A DNA stretch of 64,000 nt from Pedobacter planticolens (GTDB lineage Bacteria; Bacteroidota; Bacteroidia; Sphingobacteriales; Sphingobacteriaceae), in assembly GCF_014172375.1 (NCBI RefSeq), contig NZ_WNXD01000001.1, forward strand, positions 1,426,001 to 1,490,000. Reading direction: 5' to 3'. Both the position numbers and the translations under genes were made by a program. Under the pieces are notes generated by a model. The model had not been told where the DNA came from. It saw only the letters and a program-made list of their open reading frames with translations, and made no database searches. Positions 15,156 to 25,300 of the stretch are shown in pieces; the first letter of the stretch is position 1; every line of letters begins with the position of its first letter.

Positions 15156-15878
15156 TTATAGTTTACTGTTAATCTTTTTAAAAACTTCATCCTTTAAAAC
15201 ATCTGCATTATCTCCTGCCAAAGTTACGGTAGAAATTGGTTCATGAACATAAATATCTACAATTCCTGGTCTTGTACCATATTTTAATCCGTTATCCCAC
15301 ATAAATTGCCAAAGGTTTACTACACTCACTGGAACAATTGGAATATTATAATCAATGGCTAATCTAAAAGGCCCATTCTTAAACTCTTGCAAAACTGGCG
15401 GATATACATCATCAATTCTTCCCTCTGGAAAAATAATTAAACTCATTCCATTTTCTAAATTTTCGCCAGCTTTTTTAAATGCTCTAAATGAAGAAATTTT
15501 ACTCTCACGAGAAACTGCAATATCAATTGTTTTAAAAAAAATGCCTAAAACGGGGTTTTTCTTCAATTCTTCTTTGCCCATAAAATGATATCTGCCTTTG
15601 GCAAGCAAGCAAAAAACAATAATATCTAAATTAGAAGAATGGTTGGCGCAATAAATATAGGTTTGGTTTTTATCGAGTTTCTTTTCGAATTGAAAATTGA
15701 AAAAAATACCAGTTGTTGCCGTAACTAAAAATGAAAACGACGTTCTGGCTTTGTTTAAAAATGAATAATACTTAGGGTTTCGCGTTCCAAAATAAAAAAA
15801 CGGCCAAAAAAGGAGAACAAAAAATAAGAAAATTAGTGCAGAATAAAAGAGGTGTATCTTTCTAAGTAGTTTAATCAT
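15156..15878 (-). CDS. Lysophospholipid acyltransferase family protein (PlsC-like)
   Basis: A 240-residue membrane-associated acyltransferase, likely 1-acyl-glycerol-3-phosphate acyltransferase. An N-terminal hydrophobic helix (about 12-30) precedes the catalytic HX4D motif His80-Asp85 in CANHSSNLDI, and a second motif FPEGRI near 150-155 binds the acceptor phosphate. The start is the ATG at 15878; in-frame upstream codons (TTG at 15887) lie inside a TATTTTTG -7 element. gatC follows after 5 bp. A paralogous role in ornithine-lipid or other O-acylation cannot be excluded. Confidence 0.88.
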   Translation of the reverse strand: MIKLLRKIHLFYSALIFLFFVLLFWPFFYFGTRNPKYYSFLNKARTSFSFLVTATTGIFFNFQFEKKLDKNQTYIYCANHSSNLDIIVFCLLAKGRYHFMGKEELKKNPVLGIFFKTIDIAVSRESKISSFRAFKKAGENLENGMSLIIFPEGRIDDVYPPVLQEFKNGPFRLAIDYNIPIVPVSVVNLWQFMWDNGLKYGTRPGIVDIYVHEPISTVTLAGDNADVLKDEVFKKINSKL

Positions 15879-15884
15879 CGAAAT

Positions 15885-15892
15885 CAAAAATA
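15885..15892 (-). promoter_or_regulatory. -7 element (TATTTTTG) for the acyltransferase-gatC unit
   Basis: On the minus strand TATTTTTG ends 6 bp before the ATG at 15878, implying a nearly leaderless message and fixing the start downstream of the in-frame TTG. Confidence 0.45.
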
Positions 15893-15940
15893 CAAATTAT
15901 GGCAATCTATTTATAGGTTTTTTCTTAATTTCGGGGCATT

Positions 15941-16939
15941 ATGAAAGAAACGGTTGTAAGCGGAATACGTTCTACAGGAAAATTACACATAGGAAATTAT
16001 TACGGTGCAGTAAAAAACTTTGTACAAATGCAACATGAGTACAATTGTTACTTTTTTATTGCCGATTTACATTCATTAACTACACACCCTACTCCTGCAG
16101 ATTTACATGGAAATGTGAAACATGTTTTGGTAGAATATTTGGCTTGTGGTATAGATCCAGAAGAAACAACGATTTATATCCAGTCTGATGTACCAGAAAT
16201 TGCAGAATTATATTTGTATTTGAATATGAATGCATATATGGGCGAGTTAGAAAGAAGTACTTCTTTTAAAGATAAAGTTCGCGGCAACCCAGATAATGTA
16301 AACGCAGGTTTATTGACGTATCCAGTTTTAATGGCTGCAGATATTCTAATACATAAGGCTACAAAAGTTCCGGTAGGTAAAGATCAGGAGCAGCATTTAG
16401 AAATGGCTCGTACGTTTGGTAATCGATTTAATAGATTGTATAACCAAGATTATTTCCCTGAACCTTATGCATTTAGCTATTCTAAAAACTTGGTAAAAGT
16501 ACCTGGTTTAGATGGAAAAGGTAAAATGGGGAAGTCAGAGGGCGAAGGAAATGCAGTTTATTTATCAGATAGTCCTGAAATTATCCGTAAAAAAGTTTCG
16601 AGAGCGGTTACAGATAGTGGTCCGACTGCAGAAAATCAAGAAAAACCAGAAGCTATTCAGAATTTATTCGATTTAATGAAAATTGTTTCTTCCGAAGATA
16701 CTTTAACTCATTTTGAAGATCAATATAATAAAATGGCTATTCGCTACGGCGATTTTAAAAAACAACTAGCTGAAGACATGATTATTACGACTACACCGAT
16801 GCGTGAGCGTATTAATGAAATTGCTGCGGACACATCTTACCTTCGTCAAGTGGCAAAACATGGTGCTTTAAAAGCAAGAGAAAGCGCACAAAAAACCATC
16901 AGAGAAGTTAGAGAATTAATTGGGTTTAAAAGTTTTTAA
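15941..16939 (+). CDS. trpS: Tryptophanyl-tRNA synthetase
   Basis: A 332-residue class I aminoacyl-tRNA synthetase. The HIGN signature is at 16-19 (KLHIGNYYGAVKN), TYPVLMAADIL is near 127-137, GKDQEQHLEM near 146-155, and the KMSKS loop reads KMGKS at 195-199. The Gly in place of Ser within KMSKS is, to my recollection, frequent in Bacteroidota. The gene is divergent from the acyltransferase. Downstream is an inverted repeat made of TTTGAGATTT units before the deoxynucleoside kinase gene. Confidence 0.97.
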   Translation: MKETVVSGIRSTGKLHIGNYYGAVKNFVQMQHEYNCYFFIADLHSLTTHPTPADLHGNVKHVLVEYLACGIDPEETTIYIQSDVPEIAELYLYLNMNAYMGELERSTSFKDKVRGNPDNVNAGLLTYPVLMAADILIHKATKVPVGKDQEQHLEMARTFGNRFNRLYNQDYFPEPYAFSYSKNLVKVPGLDGKGKMGKSEGEGNAVYLSDSPEIIRKKVSRAVTDSGPTAENQEKPEAIQNLFDLMKIVSSEDTLTHFEDQYNKMAIRYGDFKKQLAEDMIITTTPMRERINEIAADTSYLRQVAKHGALKARESAQKTIREVRELIGFKSF

Positions 16940-16944
16940 TTGAT

Positions 16945-17025
16945 AGATTTGAGATGTGAGATTTAGATTTGAGAATTATAAAAATCTGAAAACTCAAATC
17001 TCATAGCTAAAAATCTCATATCTAA
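16945..17025. repeat. Inverted TTTGAGATTT-type repeat between trpS and the kinase
   Basis: The left half is built from GATTTGAGA-like units and the right half from their complements (CAAATCTCAT, AAATCTCATATCTAA), giving an imperfect hairpin. Matching units occur inside bioA at 5252-5273, where they are translated. Confidence 0.6.
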
Positions 17026-17032
17026 ATAAAAT

Positions 17033-17647
17033 ATGCACATAGCAATAGTTGGAAATATTGGCGCAGGAAAAACTACTTTAACTAGTTTACTTGCCAAAAG
17101 TTACGGATGGGAAGCCTTATACGAAGCGGTAGATAATAACCCTTATTTGGAAGATTTTTACAGCGACATGAAACGTTGGAGTTTTAATTTGCAAATCTAT
17201 TTTTTAAATAGCCGTTTTCAACAAATTGTAGAGATAGATAGCCATAAACGTAATGTAATTCAAGATCGTACGATATATGAAGATGCTCACATTTTTGCAG
17301 AAAATTTGCATGAAATGGGGTTAATGACTTCTCGTGACCACGATAATTATAAAGCTATTTTTGGCAATGTTACTTCGTTTATTAAACCACCAGATTTGTT
17401 GGTGTATTTAAAAGCTTCAGTGCCAACTTTGGTAAATAATATTCAACGTCGTGGTAGAGAATATGAAGCTAGTATTCGTATTGATTATTTATCGAAATTA
17501 AACGAAAAATACGAAGCGTGGATTAAAGGGTATGATTTAGGTAAATTGTTGATTTTAGACAAGGATAAACTTGATTTCACTAATAACCCAGAAGACTTAG
17601 GAACTGTTATTCAATCTATTGAAGCAGAAATAAACGGCTTGTTTTAA
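17033..17647 (+). CDS. Deoxynucleoside kinase
   Basis: A 204-residue cytosolic kinase of the dCK/dGK family that phosphorylates deoxynucleosides for salvage. The P-loop GNIGAGKTT lies at 7-15; further motifs are the ENPYLEDFY-like VDNNPYLEDFY near 36-46, QDRTIYEDAHIFA near 82-94 (the D-R motif) and RRGREYE near 144-150 (LID arginines). Length is normal. The substrate (dA/dG or dC) is not decidable by eye. The small DUF5808-like gene follows after 8 bp and kdsB overlaps that, so all three may be one operon. Confidence 0.92.
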   Translation: MHIAIVGNIGAGKTTLTSLLAKSYGWEALYEAVDNNPYLEDFYSDMKRWSFNLQIYFLNSRFQQIVEIDSHKRNVIQDRTIYEDAHIFAENLHEMGLMTSRDHDNYKAIFGNVTSFIKPPDLLVYLKASVPTLVNNIQRRGREYEASIRIDYLSKLNEKYEAWIKGYDLGKLLILDKDKLDFTNNPEDLGTVIQSIEAEINGLF

Positions 17648-17655
17648 TTATTAAT

Positions 17656-17862
17656 ATGGGAGAAGATTTTCAACATGACAATCCTGAGAATTGGAAATGG
17701 GGAATGTTTTATTTTAATAAAAATGACTCCAGACTAGTTGTCAGAAAACTTCATCAAACACTTGGTTGGACATTCAATTTTGCTCATCCAATATCGTATG
17801 TAGTTTTAATTTTAATAATTTTAATTCCAGTGCTTTATACAATTTTCATTAAATATGTTTAA
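17656..17862 (+). CDS. DUF5808-like small membrane protein
   Basis: A 68-residue protein. The N-terminal half has the wording NPENWKWGMFYFNKNDSRLVVRK followed by GWTFNFAHP, which matches the DUF5808 pattern (a W-K-W-G/Y-F-N segment then GWTLNFA). The C-terminus is one membrane helix (about 46-66) ending in KYV. Function unknown. It overlaps the start of kdsB by 8 bp, so translation of the two may be coupled. Confidence 0.75.
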   Translation: MGEDFQHDNPENWKWGMFYFNKNDSRLVVRKLHQTLGWTFNFAHPISYVVLILIILIPVLYTIFIKYV

Positions 17863-18583
17863 AACTCTCGGCATTATTCCTGCTCGTTTTGCCTCTACCC
17901 GATTTCCGGGAAAACCATTAGTTGATATTGGTGGCAAAACCATGATACAGCGAGTGTATGAGCAGGCTTTAAAAGCTGACTTAGATAAAGTAGTTGTTGC
18001 TACTGATGATGAACGCATTGCAGCAGAAGTAAAAAGATTTGGTGGCGATTTTGTGATGACCAATGCTAACCATCAAAGTGGAACAGACCGTTGTGCAGAA
18101 GTTGTGCAACAGCTTCCAGAATTTGATGTAGTTATTAATATTCAAGGTGATGAACCTTTTATAGACCCAACGCAAATTTATTTGGTAAGCTCTTGTTTTA
18201 ATGATAAAACTGTTGAGCTAGCAACATTGATTAAAGAAATTCACGATGATAATGAGCTTTTCAATCCAAATATTCCAAAAGTTGTAGTTAACGCAAATCA
18301 ACAAGCTATTTATTTTAGTCGCCACCCTATTCCTTTTATTCGCAGTGCGGAAAAAGAAAATTGGGCAACAACACATCAATTTTATAAACACATTGGTATT
18401 TACGGCTACAAAACTTCTACTCTTTTACAGATTACCAAATTAGCTCCATCCTCTTTAGAATTGGCTGAAAGTTTAGAGCAATTGCGTTGGTTAGAAAACG
18501 GTTATCAGATTAAAACTAAAATAACCAACATCGAAACTATTGCGATTGATACGCCTGAGGATTTACAAAAAATAAATTTTTAA
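17855..18583 (+). CDS. kdsB: 3-deoxy-manno-octulosonate cytidylyltransferase
   Basis: A 242-residue cytosolic enzyme that activates Kdo as CMP-Kdo for lipid A-core synthesis. It begins with the nucleotide-binding IIPARFASTRFPGKPL (7-22) and contains VVVATDDERI near 46-55, TNANHQSGTDRCAE near 68-81, INIQGDEPFI near 93-102 and YFSRHPIPFIR near 149-159. It ends with the typical IDTPEDL. Presence of kdsB fits a Gram-negative outer membrane, as do lptD and the TonB-dependent receptors here. Confidence 0.96.
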   Translation: MFKTLGIIPARFASTRFPGKPLVDIGGKTMIQRVYEQALKADLDKVVVATDDERIAAEVKRFGGDFVMTNANHQSGTDRCAEVVQQLPEFDVVINIQGDEPFIDPTQIYLVSSCFNDKTVELATLIKEIHDDNELFNPNIPKVVVNANQQAIYFSRHPIPFIRSAEKENWATTHQFYKHIGIYGYKTSTLLQITKLAPSSLELAESLEQLRWLENGYQIKTKITNIETIAIDTPEDLQKINF

Positions 18584-18620
18584 GATATTTTTCTATCTTC
18601 GATAGTAAATCTACCTAACT

Positions 18621-19151
18621 ATGAAAGGCTCTCATTTCTCTCTCTTGTTTCTTGTACTTGTATTTGCAGCATGTCAATTGAAAGACGAAAAAAAAGTAGC
18701 TGTTAATATAGAAAAAATAGCATTACAAGCATTTACAGATACTGTTCAACTAGACACTTTTAAAATCGTTTTAAAAGGAACTGAATCTAAAAATATGAGT
18801 TTGTTGTTTATAATTACAAGCCATAAAGGTGTACAGATTTATAAAAAAGAAATTAAGGCCGAAGAATTACTTAAAAGTTATTTAGCTAGCGCTGATTTAA
18901 AAAAAGAAGACGAAAAAATCAAATTTTTAAATGATGAAGTTAACTTCTTTTTTGAGCAGGAACATTTCTTAATTCCTGCTATAACCGAGCAAGAAAAACC
19001 TGATAACAATACACCCGATAAAGCTTTTTACGAAGAATTAAAAGCAAGTAAATTAAATGGATTTGATTATCGTTTAGGGAAAGACACCAAAGTTTACATT
19101 GCTTGGTCTGCAAAAGAGCAAAAAGTAAAAATTTATTATAAATGTTGTTAA
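18621..19151 (+). CDS. Putative lipoprotein of unknown function
   Basis: A 176-residue protein with a lipoprotein signal peptide: a hydrophobic stretch then FAAC with the lipidated Cys18. The mature part is Lys/Glu-rich with predicted helices and no motif I recognise; it ends in YYKCC, two cysteines at the very C-terminus. It follows kdsB by 37 bp. Its stop codon overlaps that of the convergent regulator gene by two bases. Confidence 0.65.
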   Translation: MKGSHFSLLFLVLVFAACQLKDEKKVAVNIEKIALQAFTDTVQLDTFKIVLKGTESKNMSLLFIITSHKGVQIYKKEIKAEELLKSYLASADLKKEDEKIKFLNDEVNFFFEQEHFLIPAITEQEKPDNNTPDKAFYEELKASKLNGFDYRLGKDTKVYIAWSAKEQKVKIYYKCC

Positions 19152-22030
19152 GTATTTTTAGGCGAAGTATTTAAAAGAAAATCAAAGAGGTTTACTTCTG
19201 GTTTCAAATTCAATTTTTTCCTTAATCTATATCTACTTACCTCCACAGCTCTAGGAGTTATATTTAATAATTGAGCAATTTCTTTTGACGATAAATTAAG
19301 TTTTAAATAAGCACAAAGTTTTAAATCACTCGGACTAAGATTTGGATATTTTTCCTTTAAATTACTTAAGAAATTAGCGTGGACATGATCAAAATGTATA
19401 GAGAATTGCTCCCAATCGTTATCTAATTTTTTAGCCTCGTTTAATAACCTAATTACTTTTTTCAAATCATTAGCTGTGTCTTTACTTGTGGTTTGTTGCA
19501 CCAATGGCAAAAGCTCGTCTCCTATTTTAGATAGTAATTTACCACGTTGAACTAAGTGCATTGTAGTGGTTGCTAATTCTTTATTCTTAAATTCTACATC
19601 TGCTTCTAGCTGTTTCTTTTGCAATTTAGTAATCTGCTGTTCATTTCTTTCTATCTCTAATTGATGTTTTTGCCTTAAATTATCTTGCTGTTTTTTGTGG
19701 TCTTTTTCTTGAACTTTAATCAATAAATACAACGTATAAACAAATAATAGAAAGTAAATGACATAGGCAACATTACTCCTATACCAAGCTGGAGCAATAG
19801 CAAATTCATAACTTATTGATTTAGATTCATTACCTAAATTATTCCTAGCTTTTACTAAAAAAACATATTTTCCATGAGCTAAATTAGTGTAGTCTTTTTC
19901 GCTTTTACTGCTCCAAGCGGACCAATCGTCATCGTATCCTTCTAGTTTATAACTAAATTCTATGTTTTCTTTTTGTTCAAACAAAGTTGATGCATATTCA
20001 AAATGAAGGGAATTGTACTCAAATGACAATTTGTGCTTGGCTTTTCTATCTCCTGTAAAATATCCCCCAAAAAATACGCTATCAGTTTTACCTACAATAC
20101 GAATTTGTCCCAATAACACATTCGGTTTAAAGATATTGGCAGCATATTTTCTATAATCTATATGAATTAATCCTTTGTTTGCGCCTATGAATATGTTTCT
20201 ATCATTATATGGGTAAATATTCTCAAAGCCTGCAACAATTTTAGACGTAAGCTCCGGAAATTCAACAATAGTAAAGTTGCTATTTCGATTTTTTTTAAAG
20301 TCAACTACGCCTACTTTTTTTGTGGTTACAAACCAGATATTTCCATCTGGGTCTTCAGTTAAATATTGAATAGATAGCTTTTTAAAAATTGGTCTGAAAA
20401 ACTGACTTGGCTTAAATTTTTTATTGACCGAATCATATTCATAAATCCCATCAGCCGTTGCTGCAACTATTCGATTTTTTACCTTAAAAATGTAATTGTA
20501 CAAGGTTAATGGCAAACCATCTTTTTTTGTAAGCAAAGTTGCTTTAATCATCTTTTGCTTATCAGGTGATAAATCTATCTTAAATATGCCTCGATAAGGA
20601 TGTGAAGCCCAAATACAATTTAATTTTTCATCTATAGCCATAAACCTTAGTGGTTCATTTAATGCTGCTATTGTACCACTATTACTAAATTCATTATCCT
20701 TAAAACTGATGTATTGTAATCCTGTATAAGTTCCTGCGATAACATTATTATTTCCTTTTGCTATTGGCGAAAACAACCAGGTTCCCAATCCCTTATATAA
20801 TTGTTTAACATTATTACCATCAATTACAGAAGTTCCATCTTCATTTGCCAATAAAAGCTGTTTATTTATTTCCGCCAATCCCCACGTTTGTCCTTTAGTG
20901 TTAACCACTTCAGAGAATTGAGATTGAGAATTGCTTAAATCTTCTTGTTTGGTATTTAAAGGCGCAGAAAAAACACCATTTGAAGTTCCTACATAAAGTT
21001 TATTATCAAAAATTCTACTTGCATAACTAGAAACTTGCCTTTTCCTATCGGGATAAATGTGTTTTATTGCGCTATTAAAGGCAATAAACGAAATTCCATC
21101 ATCTAAACCCAGCCATAAATTTTGATGTTGATCTAATAATATATTTCTGATATTACTATTATATAATCCCTCGGTGTAAGAAAATTGCCTCACCAATGTT
21201 CCTTTGTGATTAATAATCAGTAATCCTGATGAGGTAGTTCCTAACGCATATAAATCTTTATTAATTTGGATTGCACCATTAATCCTATCATTATAGAAAA
21301 TCTTGTCCTCAGCTGTTTTCTTATTAATTAACTCTTTACCTTTCAATAAAAAAAGACCATCATTTAATGTGGTAATTAATAACGTATCTCCGTTGTATGG
21401 TAAAACGGCGGTAACATTTCCACTTTTGATCCTTTTATCATCACATATAACATCCCATTTATTTTCTTTAAATACTTTTAGTCCAATATTTATTTCTTGA
21501 GCAAAAACTTCATTTCCTATTCTTCCCATATAAACCCAAGCAATTGGTGTTGGATAAACATCAACTTTATTACCATTAAAGCGAATTATTTTATTAACTG
21601 TCCTGAAATAAATTTCTTTACCATTAAACACAATGTCCCATACATCTGCAAACTGTCTTTCTTTAGTCGGAATAAGGTGCTTTAAAGAATGATAAGTTAA
21701 GATGCCGTATTCATTTGGTAAGAAATATCCAATCTCATCCTGGCCACCAATATAAATCTTACCGCTTGTATCTATTTTAACAGATCTAATAATTGTTTTA
21801 TTGGGTGTGGGATAGATTTTCCAATACGCACCATTGTAGGTCAATAGACCTTCGTTATTTGCGAAATACAAAATTCCATTTCGATCTTGAGCAATTCCCC
21901 AGTTTTGAGTTCCGCCTTTATAGTCTAAACTAGTATAACTACTAACCTGAGGCAAGCCAATTGGATCTTGTGCTTTTAAATAAAATTGAGGCAAGATTGC
22001 CATCAAAAAGAGCAGAAAAAAATATCTCAT
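19148..22030 (-). CDS. Propeller/Y_Y_Y/LuxR-type transmembrane regulator of the PUL
   Basis: A 960-residue sensor-regulator. After a signal peptide (residues 1-20, ending FYLKAQ) come Reg_prop-type beta-propeller repeats filling about 25-670, with units such as GNIWFVTTKK and NLWLGLDDGISFI. A Y_Y_Y domain (about 675-745, FSYKLEGYDDDW) is followed by one membrane helix (about 750-770), a coiled coil (about 775-835) and a LuxR-type helix-turn-helix (about 893-950, LSSKEIAQLLNITPRAVEVSRYRLRKKL). There is no histidine kinase or receiver, so it resembles SusR-like one-component regulators rather than hybrid two-component systems. The start at 22030 is chosen because it opens the signal peptide. 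It is divergent from the SusC gene and probably activates it. Confidence 0.9.
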   Translation of the reverse strand: MRYFFLLFLMAILPQFYLKAQDPIGLPQVSSYTSLDYKGGTQNWGIAQDRNGILYFANNEGLLTYNGAYWKIYPTPNKTIIRSVKIDTSGKIYIGGQDEIGYFLPNEYGILTYHSLKHLIPTKERQFADVWDIVFNGKEIYFRTVNKIIRFNGNKVDVYPTPIAWVYMGRIGNEVFAQEINIGLKVFKENKWDVICDDKRIKSGNVTAVLPYNGDTLLITTLNDGLFLLKGKELINKKTAEDKIFYNDRINGAIQINKDLYALGTTSSGLLIINHKGTLVRQFSYTEGLYNSNIRNILLDQHQNLWLGLDDGISFIAFNSAIKHIYPDRKRQVSSYASRIFDNKLYVGTSNGVFSAPLNTKQEDLSNSQSQFSEVVNTKGQTWGLAEINKQLLLANEDGTSVIDGNNVKQLYKGLGTWLFSPIAKGNNNVIAGTYTGLQYISFKDNEFSNSGTIAALNEPLRFMAIDEKLNCIWASHPYRGIFKIDLSPDKQKMIKATLLTKKDGLPLTLYNYIFKVKNRIVAATADGIYEYDSVNKKFKPSQFFRPIFKKLSIQYLTEDPDGNIWFVTTKKVGVVDFKKNRNSNFTIVEFPELTSKIVAGFENIYPYNDRNIFIGANKGLIHIDYRKYAANIFKPNVLLGQIRIVGKTDSVFFGGYFTGDRKAKHKLSFEYNSLHFEYASTLFEQKENIEFSYKLEGYDDDWSAWSSKSEKDYTNLAHGKYVFLVKARNNLGNESKSISYEFAIAPAWYRSNVAYVIYFLLFVYTLYLLIKVQEKDHKKQQDNLRQKHQLEIERNEQQITKLQKKQLEADVEFKNKELATTTMHLVQRGKLLSKIGDELLPLVQQTTSKDTANDLKKVIRLLNEAKKLDNDWEQFSIHFDHVHANFLSNLKEKYPNLSPSDLKLCAYLKLNLSSKEIAQLLNITPRAVEVSRYRLRKKLNLKPEVNLFDFLLNTSPKNT

Positions 22031-22212
22031 CTCAGCAAGGCGTAACAGTAAATATTTGGTTATAATCAATTGCAGGTAATTATTATTCAAGATAGTAAAT
22101 TTATCAATGTTGTAGTGCAATAATGCGTTTTTCGAATAATTTAGAAGAAAAAAGTTGTGCTTGTATGGGTATTGTAGTGGGTCAATTTTTCATTAATAGG
22201 TAACACTCGATA

Positions 22213-22220
22213 TATATTTG
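22213..22220 (+). promoter_or_regulatory. -7 element (TATATTTG) of the susC-susD operon
   Basis: TATATTTG matches the -7 consensus 87 bp upstream of the SusC start codon, leaving a leader of about 80 bases. The 276-bp gap to the divergent regulator is the likely control region; no clear operator repeat was seen in it. Confidence 0.5.
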
Positions 22221-22306
22221 TTACACGACATTTGCTAGAACTGGCGGGATTATTCCCAAAGACTGGCTAATAGAACTAACCAAAATATAAACTTAAATTA
22301 TTTGTT

Positions 22307-25300
22307 ATGAAAGGAAAATCTACGTTCATTCTTTTGATCTTTTCCCTATTTTTTTCGCTGAGCCTCCGAGCACAGGAAATTGATGTATCAGGAAAAGTAA
22401 CTTCCAAAAGTGATGGATTACCTTTACCCGGGGTATCCGTAAAAATTCAGGGCACAAACACTGGTGTAGCAACAGATCAAAATGGTGTATTTAGAATCAA
22501 AGTTCCTAAATCAGGTTCGGTTCTTGAATTTTCTCAAATTGGTATGGCTACGCAAACGTTTGTAGTAAATAACACGCAACCAATTAATATTGTAATGACT
22601 GCTTCACAAAGTGAATTAGAAGAAGTTGTTGTTGTAGGTTATGGTACACAAAAGAAAAGTGTAGTAACAGGAGCAATTTCACAAGTAAAAGCTTCTGATT
22701 TAGAGAACATGCCCGTAACACGTATTGAACAATCTTTACAAGGTAGAACTGCTGGTTTAACTATTACTACAAGTTCTGGTCAACCAGGCGATGGAGCTAC
22801 ACTACGTATTAGAGGAACTACTTCAATTAACAATAGTGAAGCCTTATATATTGTAGATGGAGTGCAAGTTGGTGGTGGTATTGATTACCTTAATCAAGCC
22901 GACATCGAATCTATCGAAGTTTTAAAAGATGCGGCTTCAGCAGCTATTTACGGAGCTAGAGCAGCAAATGGTGTAATCATTGTTACCACAAAAAGAGGTA
23001 ATAAAAATGGAAAAATGAGTGTTAATTACAATACTTATTTAGGTACACAAGCACCATCAAGAAAATTGGATTTATTAAACGCAACTCAATATGCCACTTT
23101 ATATAATGAAGCTGAGTTTGCTGCAAATCCATCAGTTGGTACACCTCGTTTCCCTAACCCATCTCAATATGGCGTAGGAACTGATTGGCAATCTGCAGTA
23201 TTTAATAACAGTGCTAAAATTCAAAATCACGAACTAAGCTTAAGTGGTGGAAATGAAAAATCTACTTATTATAGTTCTTTTGGTTATTTTGATCAAGATG
23301 GTATAGTTGCATCTGATAACTCTAAATACAAAAGATTTACTGCTCGTTTTAATTCAGAACATCAATTAGCTAAACACATTAAATTTGGACAAACCATTGG
23401 TTATACTCGTACAAACTCAGTTGGAGTTGCGACTAATACAGAATATGGTTCTCCATTAAATAGAGCAATTAATATAGATCCAATTACTCCAATTGTAGAA
23501 ACAGACCCAGCAAAATACAATTTACCATTATACACTGGTAATCCTGTTGTTAGAAATGCTCAAGGTTTTCCTTATGGAATTTCTAGTTATGCACAATCAG
23601 AAATATTAAACCCATTAGCGGCTTTAGCAGTTGCTCAAGGCAGAGGTTGGTCTGATAAGATTGTAGGTAATGCGTTTGTTGAAGTAGAAGTTATTAAGGG
23701 TTTAAAATTAAGATCACAAGGTGGTGTTGATTTAGCTTTTTGGGGTAGCGATAGCTTCACTCCTATTTATTACTTAAATTCTATAAATCAAACTACAATT
23801 ACTTCTTATAATAGAAACACTAATAGAGGTTTATTCTGGTCATTAGAAAATACGATTAGCTATAACAAAGCGATTGAGAGACATAATTTCACTGTTTTAT
23901 TGGGTTATTCAGCACAAAAAAACAAAGGCGAAACTAATGGAGGTTCTAAAGATGGTATTCCTGTTAATAACATTAAGGATGCTTCCTTACAATTCCCTGT
24001 TTCTAGAGCTAATGATGTGTTTTATGGTGGCGAATACTTAAATACTTTGAACTCAATGTTTGCTCGTCTAACTTATAATTATGATGAGAAATATCTATTT
24101 ACTGGTATTGTTCGTAGAGATGGTTCATCACGTTTTGGCCCAAATAACAAATACGGCTATTTCCCATCAGGTTCTGTGGGATGGATTGCAAGTAATGAAA
24201 ATTTCTTCCCTAAAAACAAAGTTGTTACTTTCTTGAAATTTAGAGGATCTTATGGTATTACTGGTAATGATAACATTGGAGATTTTAGATATCTATCAAC
24301 TGTTAGTGGTGGAAGAAACTATACTTTAGGGACTTCAGCTGGTTTAAATAATGGCGTAAGTCCTGATGCTTTGTCTAATCCAGATTTAAGATGGGAAGAA
24401 ACTTCATCAACAGATATTGGTATGGATGCAACATTATTTGGCAACTTTACGATTACTGCAGATTGGTATCATAAAAAAACATCAGGTATGTTATTGCAAA
24501 TTGCAGTTCCTGGTTATGTAGGTAACTCAGGTCCTATCGGGAATATTGCAGATTTGTCTAACAAAGGTTTCGAACTAGAATTAGGTTACAACAAAAAACT
24601 AGGCGATGTTTCTTTCAGAGTTGCAGCAAATGCTTCATTCTTAACTAATAATATTGATTTCTTAGGTGATGACAAAGATTTTTTAGGTGGACAAACAGTT
24701 ACACCTCAAGGTTTAGAAGTTACTCGTACCAAAGTTGGTTATGCCATTGGTTCATTTTATGGTTATAGAAGCGATGGATTGTTCCAAACTCAAGCTGATA
24801 TCACTAATTACAAAAATAGTGCAGGTGGATTAATTCAGCCTAATGCTAGGCCTGGTGATATCAAATTCCGTGATTTAAATGGCGATGGTTTAATTAGCGA
24901 TAACGACAGAGAAATTATTGGTGATCCAACTCCAGATTTCACCTATGGTTTAACTTTTAACGTTGCTTACAAAGGTTTTGACATGGTTGTTTTAGGACAA
25001 GGCGTTGCGGGCAATCAAATTTTCAATGCGTTAAGAAGATTTGATTTACCAACTGCGAATTACACAACCGCTATTTTAAACAGATGGACTGGACCAGGTA
25101 CGAGCAATACAACACCTAGACTTACATTAGCAGATGATAACAAAAACTACAGTCGTGTTTCTAGTTTATTTATTGAAGATGGTTCATATTTCAGAATTAA
25201 AACTTTGCAATTAGGTTACTCATTACCAACTAATTTGATTCGTAAAGCTGGATTAAACAAACTTAGATTTTATGTAATGGCTAATAACTTATTAACCTTA